Shown: positions 22,838 through 36,996, counted from the first letter of the stretch. The stretch is 64,000 nucleotides of DNA from Aquilaria yunnanensis (GCA_039654915.1 CM077597.1:29734001-29798000); one strand, 5' to 3'. Numbers and translations: made by a program. The notes: generated by a model from the letters alone, not told the origin.

Positions 22838-25800
22838 TTAAATCATCTTAACTTTCTTTTGGTGAGCATAAAATGTTTAAAGAATGAAGATATCTAATTT
22901 GCTACTACAAGGTTTGTGGCCCGAGGCACCAGAGGGAAGCGCACGCCTCTCGTGGGGCCGGCCTCATGAGTCTTGATGATGGAGATGGAGCCTCCATCAT
23001 GGAGGTGCCGGGCTAGCTATCCTCCTCTCATGTCGATTTCAAGCATCTCTATTGCTGAACGAGAATTTGTTCGCATGCCCATAAAAAAACAATATATATA
23101 TATATATATATTTGGTCTATAGTTTGTTTCTTCATATTAGTTTGTTTTTTGGTCTATTTTACGGTTATCCTTATATTGCAGTTACGTTTTTTAGTTTCAG
23201 AAATATATACTTTCCTTGTTTTTTTTACATTGCCTTAGAAATTTCTGAAATTATAATCTAAACTGTCAAGTAATTATATTCTAGTAATTTTAAGTTATAG
23301 CTAATTAACATATTAAACATATTTTATGCATTTATAAAGAGAAAAAAATGATAATTTAAAATATCTCTTAACTGTAAAAAAATATTTAGCATTTTAAATT
23401 AGAATTTTATAAATTGTTGTCAAAAAGTGTAAAAAATGGAAACTTGTTGACTTTCAAAACAACAAGATTCAAATGCTACTCTCTTTGTCTGAAAAAAATG
23501 ACAAATATTTCTTTTTTAGTTGTCTTGAAAAAGGATGAGTTATTTTATTTTTTTAAATTTTTTTAACATCTAATTTATTTTATTACTCTTATTTAAAATT
23601 CCTCTGCACTGAATCAAAAACTACACAAAACTCAAAAAGAATATTTTTTTCTTTATTTCTCATTTAAACACTCACTACACAAAACTTAAAAAGAAAAATT
23701 GTTTTTACTTTAAGTACAATGGTAAAAAGTGAAAAAGAATGACACAAATTATATATATTTTAATTTTTGTGCCAAAGGAGCACGTCATCTAAGATGAGAT
23801 CGATGGAGTATATTAACTTAAGTTCAGGGGTGTAAATGTAAATTACCCTAATTTTTTCATACAACTCATTAAAAATTTGATGAGTTGCCAACCAACGAAA
23901 ACTGCATTTTTGTCCTAAAACCGGTCCTACTTCTTGTTTGAGTCCTAAAACTTTAAATTTTTCCAAATTAGTCTCAAAAGTATGCGAGATTAGATTGCTA
24001 TTAGTTTGGTTTATATTTACTTAAAGAAAATTATTGAATAGGAATAGAGGAAAAATTGATAATTTAATTGCTCATTGATTGTAAAAAATTTATTGACAAT
24101 TTAACTTTACTAAAAGATAGTTGCCAAACAATTTAAATTGTAAATTAAAAAAAAATTCATCAAAATGATCAATTTTAGGACTAACCGTTTATATAATTGC
24201 AAACTTTAGGACTTGTTCAAAAAATGAAATATTTTAGGACTAGCATTTTACGTGGTTAGAAAATTTTATTGCTCGTTTAAAAAAATAAAAAAAATAGAAC
24301 TAAAATAAAAAATAACATTTTAGGACTAAAAATAGACTTTTCCCATGAATATTTCATTCTTTTCGAGTGCGTCCCATATACGAGTCCCGGTAAAAAATTA
24401 AAAACCAATGTTTAAAATTTTGAGTCAGCCTTATCCTCAAAGGCGTTTTCTTAATAAAGAGTAATAAAATCTTCCACAAGAACAAAATCTTGAAGTGACA
24501 TAACGTACAATAATTAAAACCAAATTGTACATATCCACTAGCTTCCCCAAGCAGCCAACGTCGGTCTCAATATTTTTGTCAAAGCAAGTATGGCCTTACA
24601 CGGTTATATGTCACATTCATTTCTTGAGAAAATCAATTAGGAATCCAAAATTTGATAAAGTGATGAGCTTTGTATGATATACTTTCTACTTCCTCTTTTT
24701 CTTTTTTTTTTTCTTTTTTTCTAAATGAATAAAGTTTATTTGTCGCCCATAATGTGTTATCCTAAATGGGTCACAAATATTTAGCCTAGTTTGTTTTGTG
24801 TTAATGTAGGTAGATTAACGTGTTATTGGGCTATAAACTTGGAAGTCATTTGAAATTATCCCTGGAATTGGTCAAATTTACAGACCTACCGCATCCTCCT
24901 AAACCCTAGCAAATCGTTTTTTTCCCAAGTCTGCTGCCGCTCAACTCCCAACCCAGCCATTGTCCCTACTCTTGTCTTCATCCATGGTGCTAGATAGCGA
25001 CCAACTCTACACCCAACCGTCCCTCTGCTCTCCATTCACCATCCACTATGTGAGATGGCACCTTCACTCCCCAGTCCACCACCGTCCTTTCTCCTTATTG
25101 TTGTTCAATGTGCGTTACAGTGAACAACTCCCTACACTACCAGCGCCGCCCAGCTAGATCTCCTGATGAGGAGATCTTGAAAAGAAGGGGGGAGCAGAGA
25201 ACTAGACCAAAGAAATGAACTTGAAAAAAAGGGAAAGCAGAGAACCAAACCATAACCTAGATCATTGGGGCCTTGCAGAGGAGCCATTGGCAAAAGCAGA
25301 GGAAAAGTAAAGGCCTCAACGAAGTGCACATCAAATTTCTTAGGGGCCAAAAGGAAAGTTGAATAGGAAATTTCATGCTCAGAAAATCGTGGAACAATTC
25401 CGCTCTCATCTGCTGCTACGTTGAATTGTTGTTGTTATGCCATTATTGGTTGCTTTTGTTTTGCTTAGACATTATCAGTCTAGTCGTTCATCCCTGTAAA
25501 ACTCATTTTAGCACATAATTTGGGAGAAATTTAACGGTAAAATTGTGAAGAAATCACACTTATTAATGAAAATGTGTTAATGTATAGCTATTAATGTTAG
25601 CCATAAAGTCTCTAACTTTCCTATTTTTATCCCAAACGTAATTTTTCTCTCATTTTTCTTTATTAAATTTAATGGAATCTCAAGGAGAATGCCAAATTTG
25701 ATCCTTACTTTTTCTTCCTCTATTTCAAAGAACCCTCCAGCTAGTAAAATCCACACTTCAACCACCGCCTTGGCATCTTTATTCAATTTCTCTTACCTCC

Positions 25801-25935
25801 TCCTATCCCATCCTTCCCCTATAGCAACAACCTAAAAAATGAGTCTACTACTCTTCCCATCACCATTCTCTATTCCACTTCCAGAACCCCAAGCCGCCGT
25901 TCCTCCTACCACCCTTCTCTTTTTGTCGTTTCTTA
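22838..25935. other. AT-rich intergenic region, no gene assigned
   Basis: Contains a GC-rich patch at 22920-23050 (cccgaggcaccagagg...), a short (TA)n at 23092-23111, a possible Stowaway-like MITE at about 23479-23812, and a C-rich plus-strand stretch at 24890-25930 with AAACCCTA-type sequences. The last region gives short frames on both strands (24960-25157, 25132-25350, 25577-25786), but none is recognisable. It may be gene-fragment or 5' UTR-like sequence. Confidence 0.5.
23479..23812. mobile_element. Possible Stowaway-like MITE
   Basis: The left side begins tactctctttgtctg and the right side, reverse-complemented, begins atactccatcgatctc. Both are related to the CTCCCTCCGTC-type ends of Tc1/mariner MITEs. 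The interior is AT-rich with inward-facing similarity (aaagaatgacacaaattat versus tgacaaatattt). The match is weak. Confidence 0.4.
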
Positions 25936-26160
25936 CTAGATACTGTAAACCCTCCGGAAAAATGCACAACAGGGTTTTGCTTTAGCAGGGTTTTCTAAGA
26001 CAACCTTAGTTGAGCAATGAGCACCATTCATCTCAGTTATGGCACTATTTCTTTCATTATCATCAGCAAATTTAACAAACCCATATCCCTTTGAGTGCCC
26101 TGTCATTGGATCAATGACAACCGTGGCTATAGATCTGTGATCTAAGATGAAGTGAGGCAC
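25936..26160 (-). pseudogene. RRM fragment of an RBP45/47-type RNA-binding protein
   Basis: Minus-strand frame contains SKGYGFVKFADDNERNSA followed by I-T-E-M-N-G. This is the RNP1 octamer (KGYGFVKF) and the following helix of an RNA-recognition motif, in the wording of plant RBP45/RBP47 proteins. The preceding V-I-D-P-M-T-G and following S-T-K also fit. RNP2 and the first strand are not in frame upstream, where sequence unrelated to an RRM appears. The frame ends after about 30 unrelated residues. It is therefore about half an RRM: a truncated gene copy or captured fragment. The copia-like element at 26330 begins 170 bp away. Confidence 0.6.
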
Positions 26161-26329
26161 AACATGACCTTGCTTCAGCTAGGTTTTCTTTCATTCTCCT
26201 TCACCACTCTTGACCTACAACGCAATAGGTGCCGGCTCTTCATTGGCTCCAACCCTAACCCTAAGTCCAATAGGGCCTCTATGATTCTTCACTGGCTTTT
26301 GCCCTTTAGCCACCAATGCCGGTATTTTC

Positions 26330-27216
26330 TGTTGGAATTTAGTTATCAGGAATGATTACTAAATTCCATAGACGCACTAAGATATACTTGCTTTACTACT
26401 ACTTGGTGTAATCACATCATATGTTGGTGTACATATATACCTTGACACATGGGATAATTATTTAATAACTACCCTATAACTACTCATATTATAAAGGGAT
26501 ATGACCTTTAAATGAAAAGATATGTCTATCCCAACATATATGACCCTTGAGGAGGTAGTTATGTGTCATAACTACCATAGTTAGTGAAATAACATGAATT
26601 TTAGTGAAAGGGTTATGTTTACGGCAAATTTAACAACCTTTAGAAGATAGTTATGACCTTGATTTAAAGAGACGCAACTCTTAGAACAGTTGTGACTCTA
26701 TGGCCAAACCAACACATCTCCTCTGAAGGTAGTTATTGCCTTATTTTAAGGGAAGAAGTTATGGGTAGATAAAGACACCTCTTGGTAAAGTAGTATAACC
26801 CTTTATGAAGAGTTGTGACTCTTTTATGATGGGTTATGACCCTCCCAAAATGCCAATTTATCCCTTATAAATAGAAAGCAATAGAATTGTGCAAAGTGAA
26901 ATTGTGAACACAATTTCTAAAGGCTCTAATTGTTCTATTTCGGCATACACACTTCTTTATCACCATAAAGAGAATTATGGTTGAGTATTGGGTGTGAACC
27001 AATATATTTAGTTATTTGTATTTTCAAGTTAATTAAATATCTGATTTTTTGCGTTCATAACAAGTCATGTCTTTCGCAATATGTTCAAAGAGGTGTTTTT
27101 CATCAAGGAGGCTATCACTCGGTTCTTCAGTGATAACCAAGTACACCTTAATTTCTACATTTATTTTATATCATGGGAATTAAAGTACTCACTAGTTGTG
27201 CACTAAATTTTCTTCA
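26330..27216 (+). repeat. 5' LTR of the copia-like element
   Basis: 887 bp with a TATA box (TATAAATAG near 26865-26873) about 350 bp from its end. It repeats the sequence of 32476-33362 with scattered substitutions. Confidence 0.88.
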
Positions 27217-27230
27217 TTAGTATCAGAGCC
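27217..27230 (+). other. Primer-binding site of the copia-like element
   Basis: TTAGTATCAGAGCC immediately follows the LTR. It corresponds to the TGGTATCAGAGC consensus with one change. Confidence 0.8.
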
Positions 27231-30200
27231 CATTGGTTCAATATGCATGTTCCCTTAGACATCCTTAGGTTGTTTGAAAAACCTTTTCCATGTAATACCA
27301 ATATGATTGACGGTTAACTCTAATCTATGTGCTAGGATTTAGTTTTTGCTACTAAATTTGAGTTCTAAGTGTATGTTTAAACTGGCCATGTACAGTAAAT
27401 TAACCAAAACTTGTGGTAATGAGCATATAAATTATTTTGGTGTATTTGGCCTTGTGTGTATGCAATTTAAGTATCATTTTTTTTAACTTTGTGTTCTTAA
27501 AAATTTTTCTGGGCATACTGATAGGTCAAATTGCATATTTGTTTGTGTTCAATTGTATTATTGACTTTGTGTCAATAATGACTATTTAAATATATAAATA
27601 TTATAAGGTAATTTAAGACAAGTAAAATTAAAATAATGAAAACTTTAAAAAAAATTTGATTGCATGTGCATGCGAATGTTTTTGGTTTGCTTTGGCATGG
27701 ATAAGTTGTTTTATTTTACTTATGCTTGAAATTATCTTGTTGTGATAATATATGCACCTATTTAATGTACTACCTATTACATGTTGTAGATTACTAACTT
27801 CATAAGTGGAGTTATCAATGAACTAAGTTTTAATCTGAAACTTAATGATGACAAAGAAGTCATCACGTACAAAGATGTTTTAGGGAGAACTAAGTGAAGT
27901 GGAGTTATTAATCATCATGTTTGAAGTTTTCGGGAAAGGCAAATGCAAGAAAAAAATAAACCAAGTGTTTGGTATGTAATTGTAAAGAAATCTAAGCAAA
28001 TGGTTGCTTAATGACTAATCTACAAAGTTTCTCATTCTCTTTAAACTTTACATTATATGTAGTATATGCTTTTTGGCCAAATCAAAATTCTTTGTGAATT
28101 GGTGATTCATGGGTCAAAACTCATATTTATTATAAGAATGATTGTTCGAACTGACATATGTGTCTCTAGTGAACAAAACTTCAAGTTTGAAGATGAAAAG
28201 TTGGTTGTATAAGACTTTAGTGAAAAATATACATTAGCTGTGTAATATATACTTAGTTTAAAAGAATGTGTTCCTATTAAATTCTTTGTACAGATTTTGC
28301 TTACCATATAAATTTTCCTTGCACATGATATTTTATCTTAGTGATAATGATAATAATTCATTATTTCTTAAATTATGGCCATATAGTCTTAGTGACTAAT
28401 TTTTTCATAAATTCTAGGAATTTTTTACTGGGATATCGAAAGTGATATTCTGGTAATGCACATATAGGCTAAGAAAAAGTACTAGTGTGTCAAAAGTGAT
28501 TCACTTAGTTCATTTTATGAAGTGGCGTTATAAATGTATTTATTTTGCATATGTGCAAAGTAGCTAGGATTGACCATGTTTTGAGAATGTTTCAATTAGC
28601 ATGTCTTTTAGGCAATTTACTTAGAATCTTTTGAGGTTCAATGAACATCAAGTTTAAATTACGTTCTAGATATAGTCATTTAAATTTTACTTCATACTAT
28701 CAATCATAGAAATGTTCCATGGAAGAGGTTTTCAGTTTATACGATCTAATGCTTAAGGAGCATTAGATAAAACCTATTTTGTATGGAAATAGTTAAGGTC
28801 GATGGTAAATATGTTGCTACACCATTTCTTGAACATAAATATGTTGGTTATCAAAATCATCGTGATTATGGTTATGATGGTTAGATTGATTATCACTATC
28901 AGGAAATATGCCTAAAACTCGAGGACTCAATACCCTTCAAATGCCAAAATGATCAGACGAATGTACAAGATCAACATGTTTTTTCCTTATTAGTCTATCT
29001 TGAGATGTTCAAGTAAATAACTATACCATAAGGAAAAATGGTTGATTTTGGTTGAGAAGGAGGCACACTTGGTATTGTCTTGATAAAGATGAACCAAATA
29101 ATGTCTAAAATTGACATTATGCATTTCGATGTAAATTTTGTGCTCAATTCTCAACATTTTTCCAAAATATGAATATGAACTTGATTGATCATGTATTCAC
29201 GATCTGATCATGAGTATGAAGTAATTAGCAATAAGATTCAAATAGTGTGTATATGGTTATAAACGTAGCTGATGGATGCACACATCTCAACTAAGTTGGA
29301 AAGCATTAACAAGAATTATGTATTCTTTGTGAACAAGAAATATTCTAATTTGAGTATATCTTATTATGGAGAATATCTTGTTTATGGTCATTCATAAAGT
29401 TAAAATGAAACGTCTTCCAATATTAGTTGGGTTCATAACTAATGTGATATGGTTAAGTGACCCTCTTGCAAACTTTTACATCCAAAGGGCTGTAAAAGTT
29501 TGATTTCAATGTCATTGCCACTCTTGTAGCATGTATGTACCAAGAGTAAGAAAATGTGTCTTCCTAGGTAACAAATTAACATTTAAAAAAGAATGTTAAT
29601 GGACATGGAATATGTAGAGGATCATAATCTTGAATCTTGAAAAGATGTCATCTTAGTTAAGTTCTAAGAGACTAGTAATTATGAATGTTTATTTTAGTTT
29701 TCTTATTTGGACACCTTAATATATGTAGACCTTATGAATTTTTTCTTTTGAGAAGAAATGGTCCAAGACTCACTAAGAAATTTGGTTCTTTTATGTTGTT
29801 GATCATTTAGTATCTTATCAAAACAATATGTTGGTCATATTAATGAATTTTGTATTTAGTATAAGTGCAAGATCAAGGTGATCAAGAAATGAGTTTAGGG
29901 CATGAGATTATGCACCTCAAATCGAATCCATTGATTTGGCATAAATGCTAAATCAATTGAACTTTCATGAATGAAAGTGGCTTTTTTTTTAATTGTCTAA
30001 ATTAAAAATACATAATTGCCATAAAAGGTTAATTTGAACATCAATTTCAATGATCTTCCATTTGGCCGAATAGGCTATATAAGAGCTATTGGGTTCTAAT
30101 TATCATTAGTTGATTTTAAACTCAATAGGAACTTAATGGGATTGTATTTAAAAATTAAAGATTCATAGATGGATAGCTTCACACATTTAATGGAATTTGT

Positions 30201-32462
30201 ATCCATAAGGTTCATTATAGTAACAATAGTTAGATTTGAATATGAGCTTACATCTAGTAGATGATAAGCCCAAACTTTCTTAAATGGTGAGGACGCTTCC
30301 ATGAAATTACGTTTTTCATGACTTGAACTCATAGTGTAGTCTAATGGCTATATAGTATAATATGCTTCGAGACTAAGGTCTCAAAGTATTTCATGTGCAA
30401 TGTCAAGTTTGGTTTGAGATAATGTAGAATTAGTCATTTTGTTCTTGGGTCATACTTTAAGTCTAATTTGTGGCTATTACTTATAACCTTTTGAGCACTT
30501 CTTTTAGAATAAACAAGTTTGAATCAGTTCCTCATTTAAGTCTAACATGTATCATCAAGTGTACATGATCACGTGTACATGATCACGTGTTAACTAAGTT
30601 GATTAGGATAATTAGTTCAAGTATTCATTATGAATCTATCCTAAGAACCATATTAGTATACAATATATGTCATATTACATCATTTAGATGTAACGAGACA
30701 ATGACAAATGTTATTAAGTTAACATTACTATACTAAAATATGGTTAAGTTTATAGATGAATACGCATCTACATTTGGTTATATCATTTTACTTTGTGTAA
30801 AAGAAATTGATTTATGTAAGCAATTTTTTTATGTGGTATTTGTTTATATACAAAAGAGCTTGTTTTCATGAAATAGAAGAGTCATTAGTGACTCATGTAG
30901 GCTAAGTACTGTCTTAGTGGTGGTTTTGTCATTAAACTATCTTAATGATAGTTTATGCATCATTGGTGTTCATATTTCATGAAAATGTAAAACCAATGAT
31001 ATAACTATTGAAATGTAATATATGGAAATGAAGTTAGAGTTAGTTTAACTAACTAGTTGGATTAACTTCATTTTTGTCTCCTTATTAGTATGAAGAAATG
31101 ATAAGTTGCACTACATATGTGTAGTGCATGTTCATCATATATGTGCATATACTTATATGAGATATTTGTATTACATGTGTGTCATACATATCATTATATA
31201 TGTAGCTTTATATCACAACAAAAATCAAATATATGTCCAGACATATGTTGAAGGTTGGTTTTCTCACATGAATAACCTACCCTTGTTCTTGGAGTTTGAA
31301 TAAGGATGATACCGCTAAAGCCTTGAATGTAAGTTGTTACTTAAATTAGTTATATGTGACTTAATAAAAACTTACATCCAAGTGAAAGTCACATAATCCA
31401 ACTTATGACAACTTTAGCATAAAGGTCATCTTGATCTAAATTATTTGTTTAAGATTAAGGTACGGTGTTAGTCACACCGCTTTTGTATGCCCACATATAC
31501 ATTCTAACCTATATGACCAAGTGAATTTCTCATATGTGAAAAATTTGACACTTGTATGGTTTGTTAAGGACATATGCTCCTAGTAAAAGTCCACATGGAG
31601 TCACACAAACAATGTTTGAGAGGGAGATAGACACCTCCTAAATAATGGTTATCAAACATTGTGATTGTATACACTAACATACCATGGCACTTGTACATAG
31701 CTAGTATGTCTTTTGACTTGTCAAATTGACCATAGAAAGAAAATAAGTAAGTTTTGTCTTATATTACTTATGTGTAAGTTTCTTTCGCTATGCCTCTACT
31801 CACTATTGACTACTATTTAGTGAGTTAAAATCATAGTATTACTCTGGTGAGCTTCCTATAGCTATGATAATGCGGCCAAATATGTTTTTCATTGGGTAAT
31901 CACTAGGTTTTAAATTACTATATAATGAGTGTGATGGGAAAGACTTCATAATGTGTTTGTAAATTGTTATAAATTACAATATGATTGAATGTGTTAAAAG
32001 TCAAGTAGTTGATACAATGTCATCTATACTTGAATACGAGTGCTCATAAGCAGTACTTGATGTAATATTGTATTACTTAGTGTACTACATGATTCAAGTA
32101 TAAAGTGACTTTAAAAATGGATGCCTCCTAAGTTTGGTACATGACAGAGAGTTTATTATTAAACTTATAAAAGAGATGTGTTTTAACCAAACTATGCATC
32201 AACAAAGTCTTGCGGCATATAGGCATGATTAATGATATATGTATCATTAATGAACCTTGATTCATTCAAGGATCTTTCATTAGTTTAAGAATTTGTGGTG
32301 AAGACAATTCTCTTATGTATGTTTAACCATTACATAATGACTAGATTTGTTGTCATGTTTAGGGTTACATGCCCAAACTTGCATATGTCAATTTCTCTTC
32401 TGTTATAGTGTGTTTCAGGTGTTCCTTAATCATTATTCATGTGTTCCATCAAGTATATTTAG

Positions 32463-32475
32463 TGCGAGTGGGAGT
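32463..32475 (+). other. Polypurine tract of the copia-like element
   Basis: GCGAGTGGGAGT directly precedes the TG of the 3' LTR, as expected for plus-strand priming. Confidence 0.75.
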
Positions 32476-33362
32476 TGTTGGAATTTAGTTATCAAGAATG
32501 ATTACTAAATTCTATAAACGCACTAAAATATACTTGTTTTGCTACTACTTGGTATAGTCATATCATATATTAGTGTACATGTACACCTTGACACCTAGGA
32601 TAATTATTTAATAACTACCCTATCATTACTCATATTACGAATGAATATGATCTTTAAATGAAAGAATATATCTATCCTAACATATATAATCTTTGGGGAA
32701 GTAGTTATGCACCATAAGTACCCTGGTTAGTGAAATAACATGACTTTTAGTGAAATGGTCATGTTTTAGGCAAATTTAACAACATTTAGAAGATGGTTAT
32801 TGCCTTGATTTAAGGAGACACAACTCTTAGAAGAGTTGTGACTCTGTGGCCGAACTAACACATTCTTTCTAAGAGTAGTTATTGCCTTATTTTATGGGAA
32901 GAAATTATGGGTGGATAAAGGCACCTCTTAGCAAAGTAGTATAACCTTTTATGAAGAGTTGTGACTCTTTTATGAAGGGTTATAACCTTTCATAAATGCC
33001 AATTCATCCCATATAAATAGATGGCAATATAATTGTGCAAAGTTAAGTTGCAAACACAATTTCTGGAGACTTTACTTATTCTATTTCGTCATACACACTT
33101 CTCTATCACCATCAAGAAAATTATGGTAGAGTATTGGGTGTTAACTAACATATTTAGTTTTTTGTATTTCCAAGTTAATTAAATATTTGATCTTGGGTAT
33201 TCACAACAAATCATATCTTCTGCAATATGTTCAAAGTGGCATTTTTTATCAATGAGGCTATCACTCAGTTCTTTAATGATAGCCAAGTACGTCTTAATTT
33301 CTGCATTTATTTTATATCATGAAAATTAAAGTGCTCATTAGTTATACACTAAATTTCCTTCA
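32476..33362 (+). repeat. 3' LTR of the copia-like element
   Basis: Full-length partner of 26330-27216, equal in length (887 bp). Many point differences imply an old insertion. Confidence 0.88.
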
Positions 33363-33595
33363 TTTTTTCTACCATCTCTGCAATCCCACTCTTCGCTGAC
33401 ACTAGTAAGCCCACTCTTCTCTGTAAGCCTTTGCTGATTCACACTTTTCAAGATGTTATCTCTCATCCAGACTTTCAACACTCCTCAACTATTAAGAGTT
33501 CAAAAATAGTTAGATGATAAAAAAATATAATGTTTATACCTAGCGCTGTAAAATATAATGTTTATAAGAAAACCTTCAAAATTTCCTATTATTAA

Positions 33596-35515
33596 TAAGG
33601 GTGGCAATTAGGTGGATTGGGTCAGGTTTAGATCAAGTCATTTAGGTTCGGGTTTAGCTAGGTTAGTATCAATTCGAGTTCAGGTCAGTTTATTTAGGTT
33701 CTGGTTAATTTCAAGTTAAGTTAATTTTGGGTTTAAGTCAGGCTTATTTGGGTTTGGGTTTAATTCAGGTCGGGTTATTTGGGTTTCAGGTTAGATTCAA
33801 GTTGATATCCAGGTCTAATCGGGTTCTTGGTGCATAAGTTAGAATAACTGAATTAATTCAATTTTTTATTTAGATTTGGCTAAAATTTAATTAAAGAATT
33901 TGATTTTTGATGTAAATACTTGAAAAGTTTAGAAACCCATGTTGTAATTTTTATGAGTGACTAAAATGAAAAATTCAAAATTTAGGTACCTCATACAAAA
34001 AAATTACTAGGCAAAAAAAATATTCTAAAAAATCTAATTTAACAAGATATAAATATATTAATATACAATTATTTTAATAAAAATAGCTAATTCAAAACTT
34101 TACAAATTCGATTCATTAAACTATAAACTCGGATATTTTAAAAATTAAAAAGTTTGTAGGATCATATGTATTTAAATTATGTTGTTACTTCGATTTAGTA
34201 TAATTTGAAGCCTTTGAATGGCATAGAAATGGAATTGGAGCAGCCAACCTGTTCTGAAGCATCTTCTAATTTGTGGTAGAGATTAGATTACTACTAGTCA
34301 CTTTATGATAGTTGGGTTTTTTTAGTGCTTTTTAGACAATGAATCAATTTATAACTAGGCACAAACAACTTTATATTTTTTGTTTGGTATTTCACTAGCT
34401 AGCATTTTTTTTTCCATTCATAGATTTTGCAAATGCAAATATTTGAAAGCAGGCACTTCCGACTTTGTCATTAGCTTTGTTGCATGAGACTTTTGACATG
34501 GCATGTTGTTGCGATTCTCTTTTTCATTAAGATGTTTTTATTTAGTTGTAAAACTTGATATTGGAATGAGTTGTTATGTTGCTTCAGGATTTAGATTATT
34601 GTTTATGATTTTAGGCTTTTATGGTTTTGAATGGGCAAGAATGTTTTAAGTAATTGAAGGTCGAGCCTATGTGAACTTTGTAAAATCAAATCATCTCGAA
34701 CTCATGCGTGCCTTACTAGTAGTTTAAATAAAAATTTTATATAGTTTAGCCGTGCTATGAAATGTTAAAGGCAACTAACGATGGTAGATGCTGAAATAAG
34801 TCCTTCATATTATAAAGAATCGAAGTTTGATTTAGTAGCTTTATAGGATTATCCTGAAATAAGTCCTTTTAGATTAAGATTGTTAATTAAGCTAATTAGT
34901 ATTTGTGAGATGACCAACTTTGAGAATACTGAAAATTATTAAGTCTTATCAACCAATAAATTCTAGAAGACCACTAAACAAACCAAAACAAATTATTTTC
35001 TTAATTTACTCATTAAACTTCATAAGATACCTAAACAAAAAATATTTTTGAAGTACTTTTTGAATTTTTTAAATTGTTTGGTCATAATTAATGTACAATT
35101 TAGATAAATAATCAATATCTAAAAAATCATGAATTTTTAAATATTTGCCGACCATATATTTTATGTTGATTTGGGTTAAAATAGAATCTTGTCAGGTTTA
35201 GACTCGCGGTTTGTCAGGTTTAGACTCGGGTCTTTTCGGGTTTGAATCAGGTTAATCTTGGGTTTGAGTCATTTCAGATTCGGGTTATTTCGGGTTCAGA
35301 CCAATTCAGGTTCAATCCAAGTTATGTTCGAGTTGTTCTAGGTTCGGGTCATATTGGTTTTAGATTTTTCGGATTTCACTTTAATCGGGTTCAGATTAGG
35401 TTAGGTACAACCGGGTTTAAGTCATAAACTTTTCTGGTCAAATCAGATTAGGTCGGGTTTAGGTTCTGATGGGTTAATCTAGATTTTTTGGTTGGGTCAA
35501 ATTTTACCATTTCTA
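33596..35515. mobile_element. hAT-like element with GGGTTCGGGT subterminal repeats, copy 1
   Basis: Left end TAAGGGTGGCAATT; reverse complement of right end TAGAAATGGTAAAATTT. Both subterminal zones (33630-33830, 35190-35500) consist of dozens of short ggtt(c)gggt(t)-type units, the arrangement expected of hAT transposase-binding repeats. Same family as 42256-43492. The middle is AT-rich and non-coding. A clean 8-bp TSD is not visible (attattaa versus tttagtaa). Confidence 0.6.
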
Positions 35516-36034
35516 TTTAGTAAATGTACGGCGCTGGTAAATATAATATTATATTTAAACATCGGGTATGTAAACCTTCAAACTGTTAGCGGCATACCCC
35601 GAATCACTAGGTTGGTGGAAGTTAGAATATATTTAGCGATGAGTTTGGGATTATATCCATCAATTTTATCCAGTAATTAATGAAAATTTTAAATTTAAAA
35701 AATCTGGCTTTATTTATCTTATAGATGATTGTGTATATATCTGATTGTCTTATCCAGTTCAAATAAAATTATTATATATCCGGTTGCTTTATACACTGAT
35801 GTTTTAATAAAATTGGTATTAGATAACTTTATATTTAAATTTTTGTATCAGATATTATTCATATAATCACTTAAAAAACAGTGCTACAGATTGGCCGTGG
35901 CTTAGAAGAAGACGGCAGTAGAGCTGTGGCCCAAGGTAACTATACATGCCAGTCGAAAGTGCCTTCACTACTTCTTATCTACTTTATTTTTTTAGAGGCT
36001 AATATTATCATGAGGGAGATACACGAAAGCTAAA
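35516..36034. other. Unassigned intergenic sequence
   Basis: AT-rich. 35530-35590 resembles the left flank of the hAT-like element at 33540-33580 (both contain gcgctg...taaatataat...aaaccttcaaa), suggesting an old local duplication. Confidence 0.4.
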
Positions 36035-36372
36035 GGGTTAATCATAGTTTGCCTGCAAAGATTTAGGTGGGGTTTCACTTTGCCATATTTTATTTTAGAA
36101 ATATACTGTTTGCTTCATGTTTTCTATATATTATCCAATAACAATTTTTGAAATCTTATTTAAGCTATACGGTAGATATTTTTCAGTAATTTCAATTTAT
36201 ATAATATTTTTTTATAGTTAATGAATAATTTAAATTATTAGTTTTTTATAGATGTAAAATATTTTTTTTAAAAGGGTAAAGTGTAATGTAGAGGGTAAAG
36301 TATATATTTCTAAAAAATAATGGACAAAGTGTAACGCCATGTAAACCTTGAGGGGTAAATTGTTATTAAACC
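36035..36372. mobile_element. MULE-type MITE, 338 bp
   Basis: Inverted halves: the left GGGTTAATCATAG...CACTTTGCC and the reverse complement of the right GGTTTAATAACAA...CACTTTGTCC share an ATTTTA-GAAATATA core. Flanks AAAGCTAAA (36026-36034) and AAATCTAAA (36373-36381) are a 9-bp TSD with one mismatch, consistent with Mutator. Confidence 0.65.
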
Positions 36373-36381
36373 AAATCTAAA

Positions 36382-36996
36382 TGAATGCCCTACTAATGAC
36401 CAGAGATAAACAACAGGAGGGTTTCCTACGGCAGAAACCAAATCAGGGACTAATATAGCAGGAGTATCGCAATTAAACATACATAACCTAATTACAGTCT
36501 AATAAGATGATATCCTTAAGTATGGATAGTTATCATTTATCAAACATACTTGTCTACTTTCGTTTCCTTTGGCTTGGCGAATTACATAAATGATTTTTTC
36601 TTTTACTTCTTTTTTTTGTTATATTAAGTATGTAGAACTGGGTTTTTTTTTTTTTTGTAAAGTATTACTACATACTACATATTTGTGTCTACTGGGACTA
36701 AATTCTGTATTTTATCAATGTCGGTGTGGGTCGTTTGGATCTTTAAGGCTAAGAAAGTTTTATTTGGGGTTTTGGGTTTGGGAGGTGGATGTAGTTATTA
36801 TACTTAATGGTGTTGGGGTGACTTGTTCCAATTTCTTATACTGGAACTGGTTGTTCTATATTTTTTTAATAATAATTATTTTCACCGTTAAAAAAAAAAA
36901 GTATTACTACATATACGTCTAGCAACATTATCCTATATGAGTACTTAGTTGACTATTTCTTGGTTTAGACCATATCTAACAACAGTGGACATTGAG

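Larger units (their letters stand above)
26330..33364 (+). mobile_element. Complete Ty1/copia-like LTR retrotransposon frame without recognisable pol
   Basis: Two homologous LTRs (26330-27216 and 32476-33362, both 887 bp) begin TGTTGGAATTTAG and end CTTCA. The 5' LTR is followed by TTAGTATCAGAGCC (PBS). The 3' LTR is preceded by GTGCGAGTGGGAGT (polypurine tract). The pentamer TTTTC lies at 26325-26329 and again at 33365-33369, two T residues beyond the nominal LTR end, so it is the probable TSD. PBS position and GAGTGGGAG-type tract are typical of copia elements. The 5.26-kb interior is AT-rich, broken in all frames, and shows no integrase, RT or RNase H motif I can recognise. The element was either non-autonomous or has decayed beyond recognition. 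Confidence 0.85.

Noticed and set aside
30565..30592. Tandem acatgatcacgtgt with CACGTG, a possible G-box pair
   Set aside because: Lies in the decayed interior of the copia-like element with no gene nearby; probably a simple duplication.
36590..36922. 110-codon Phe/Tyr-rich frame
   Set aside because: Poly-T and AT-rich sequence with no domain, between a MITE and a microsatellite.
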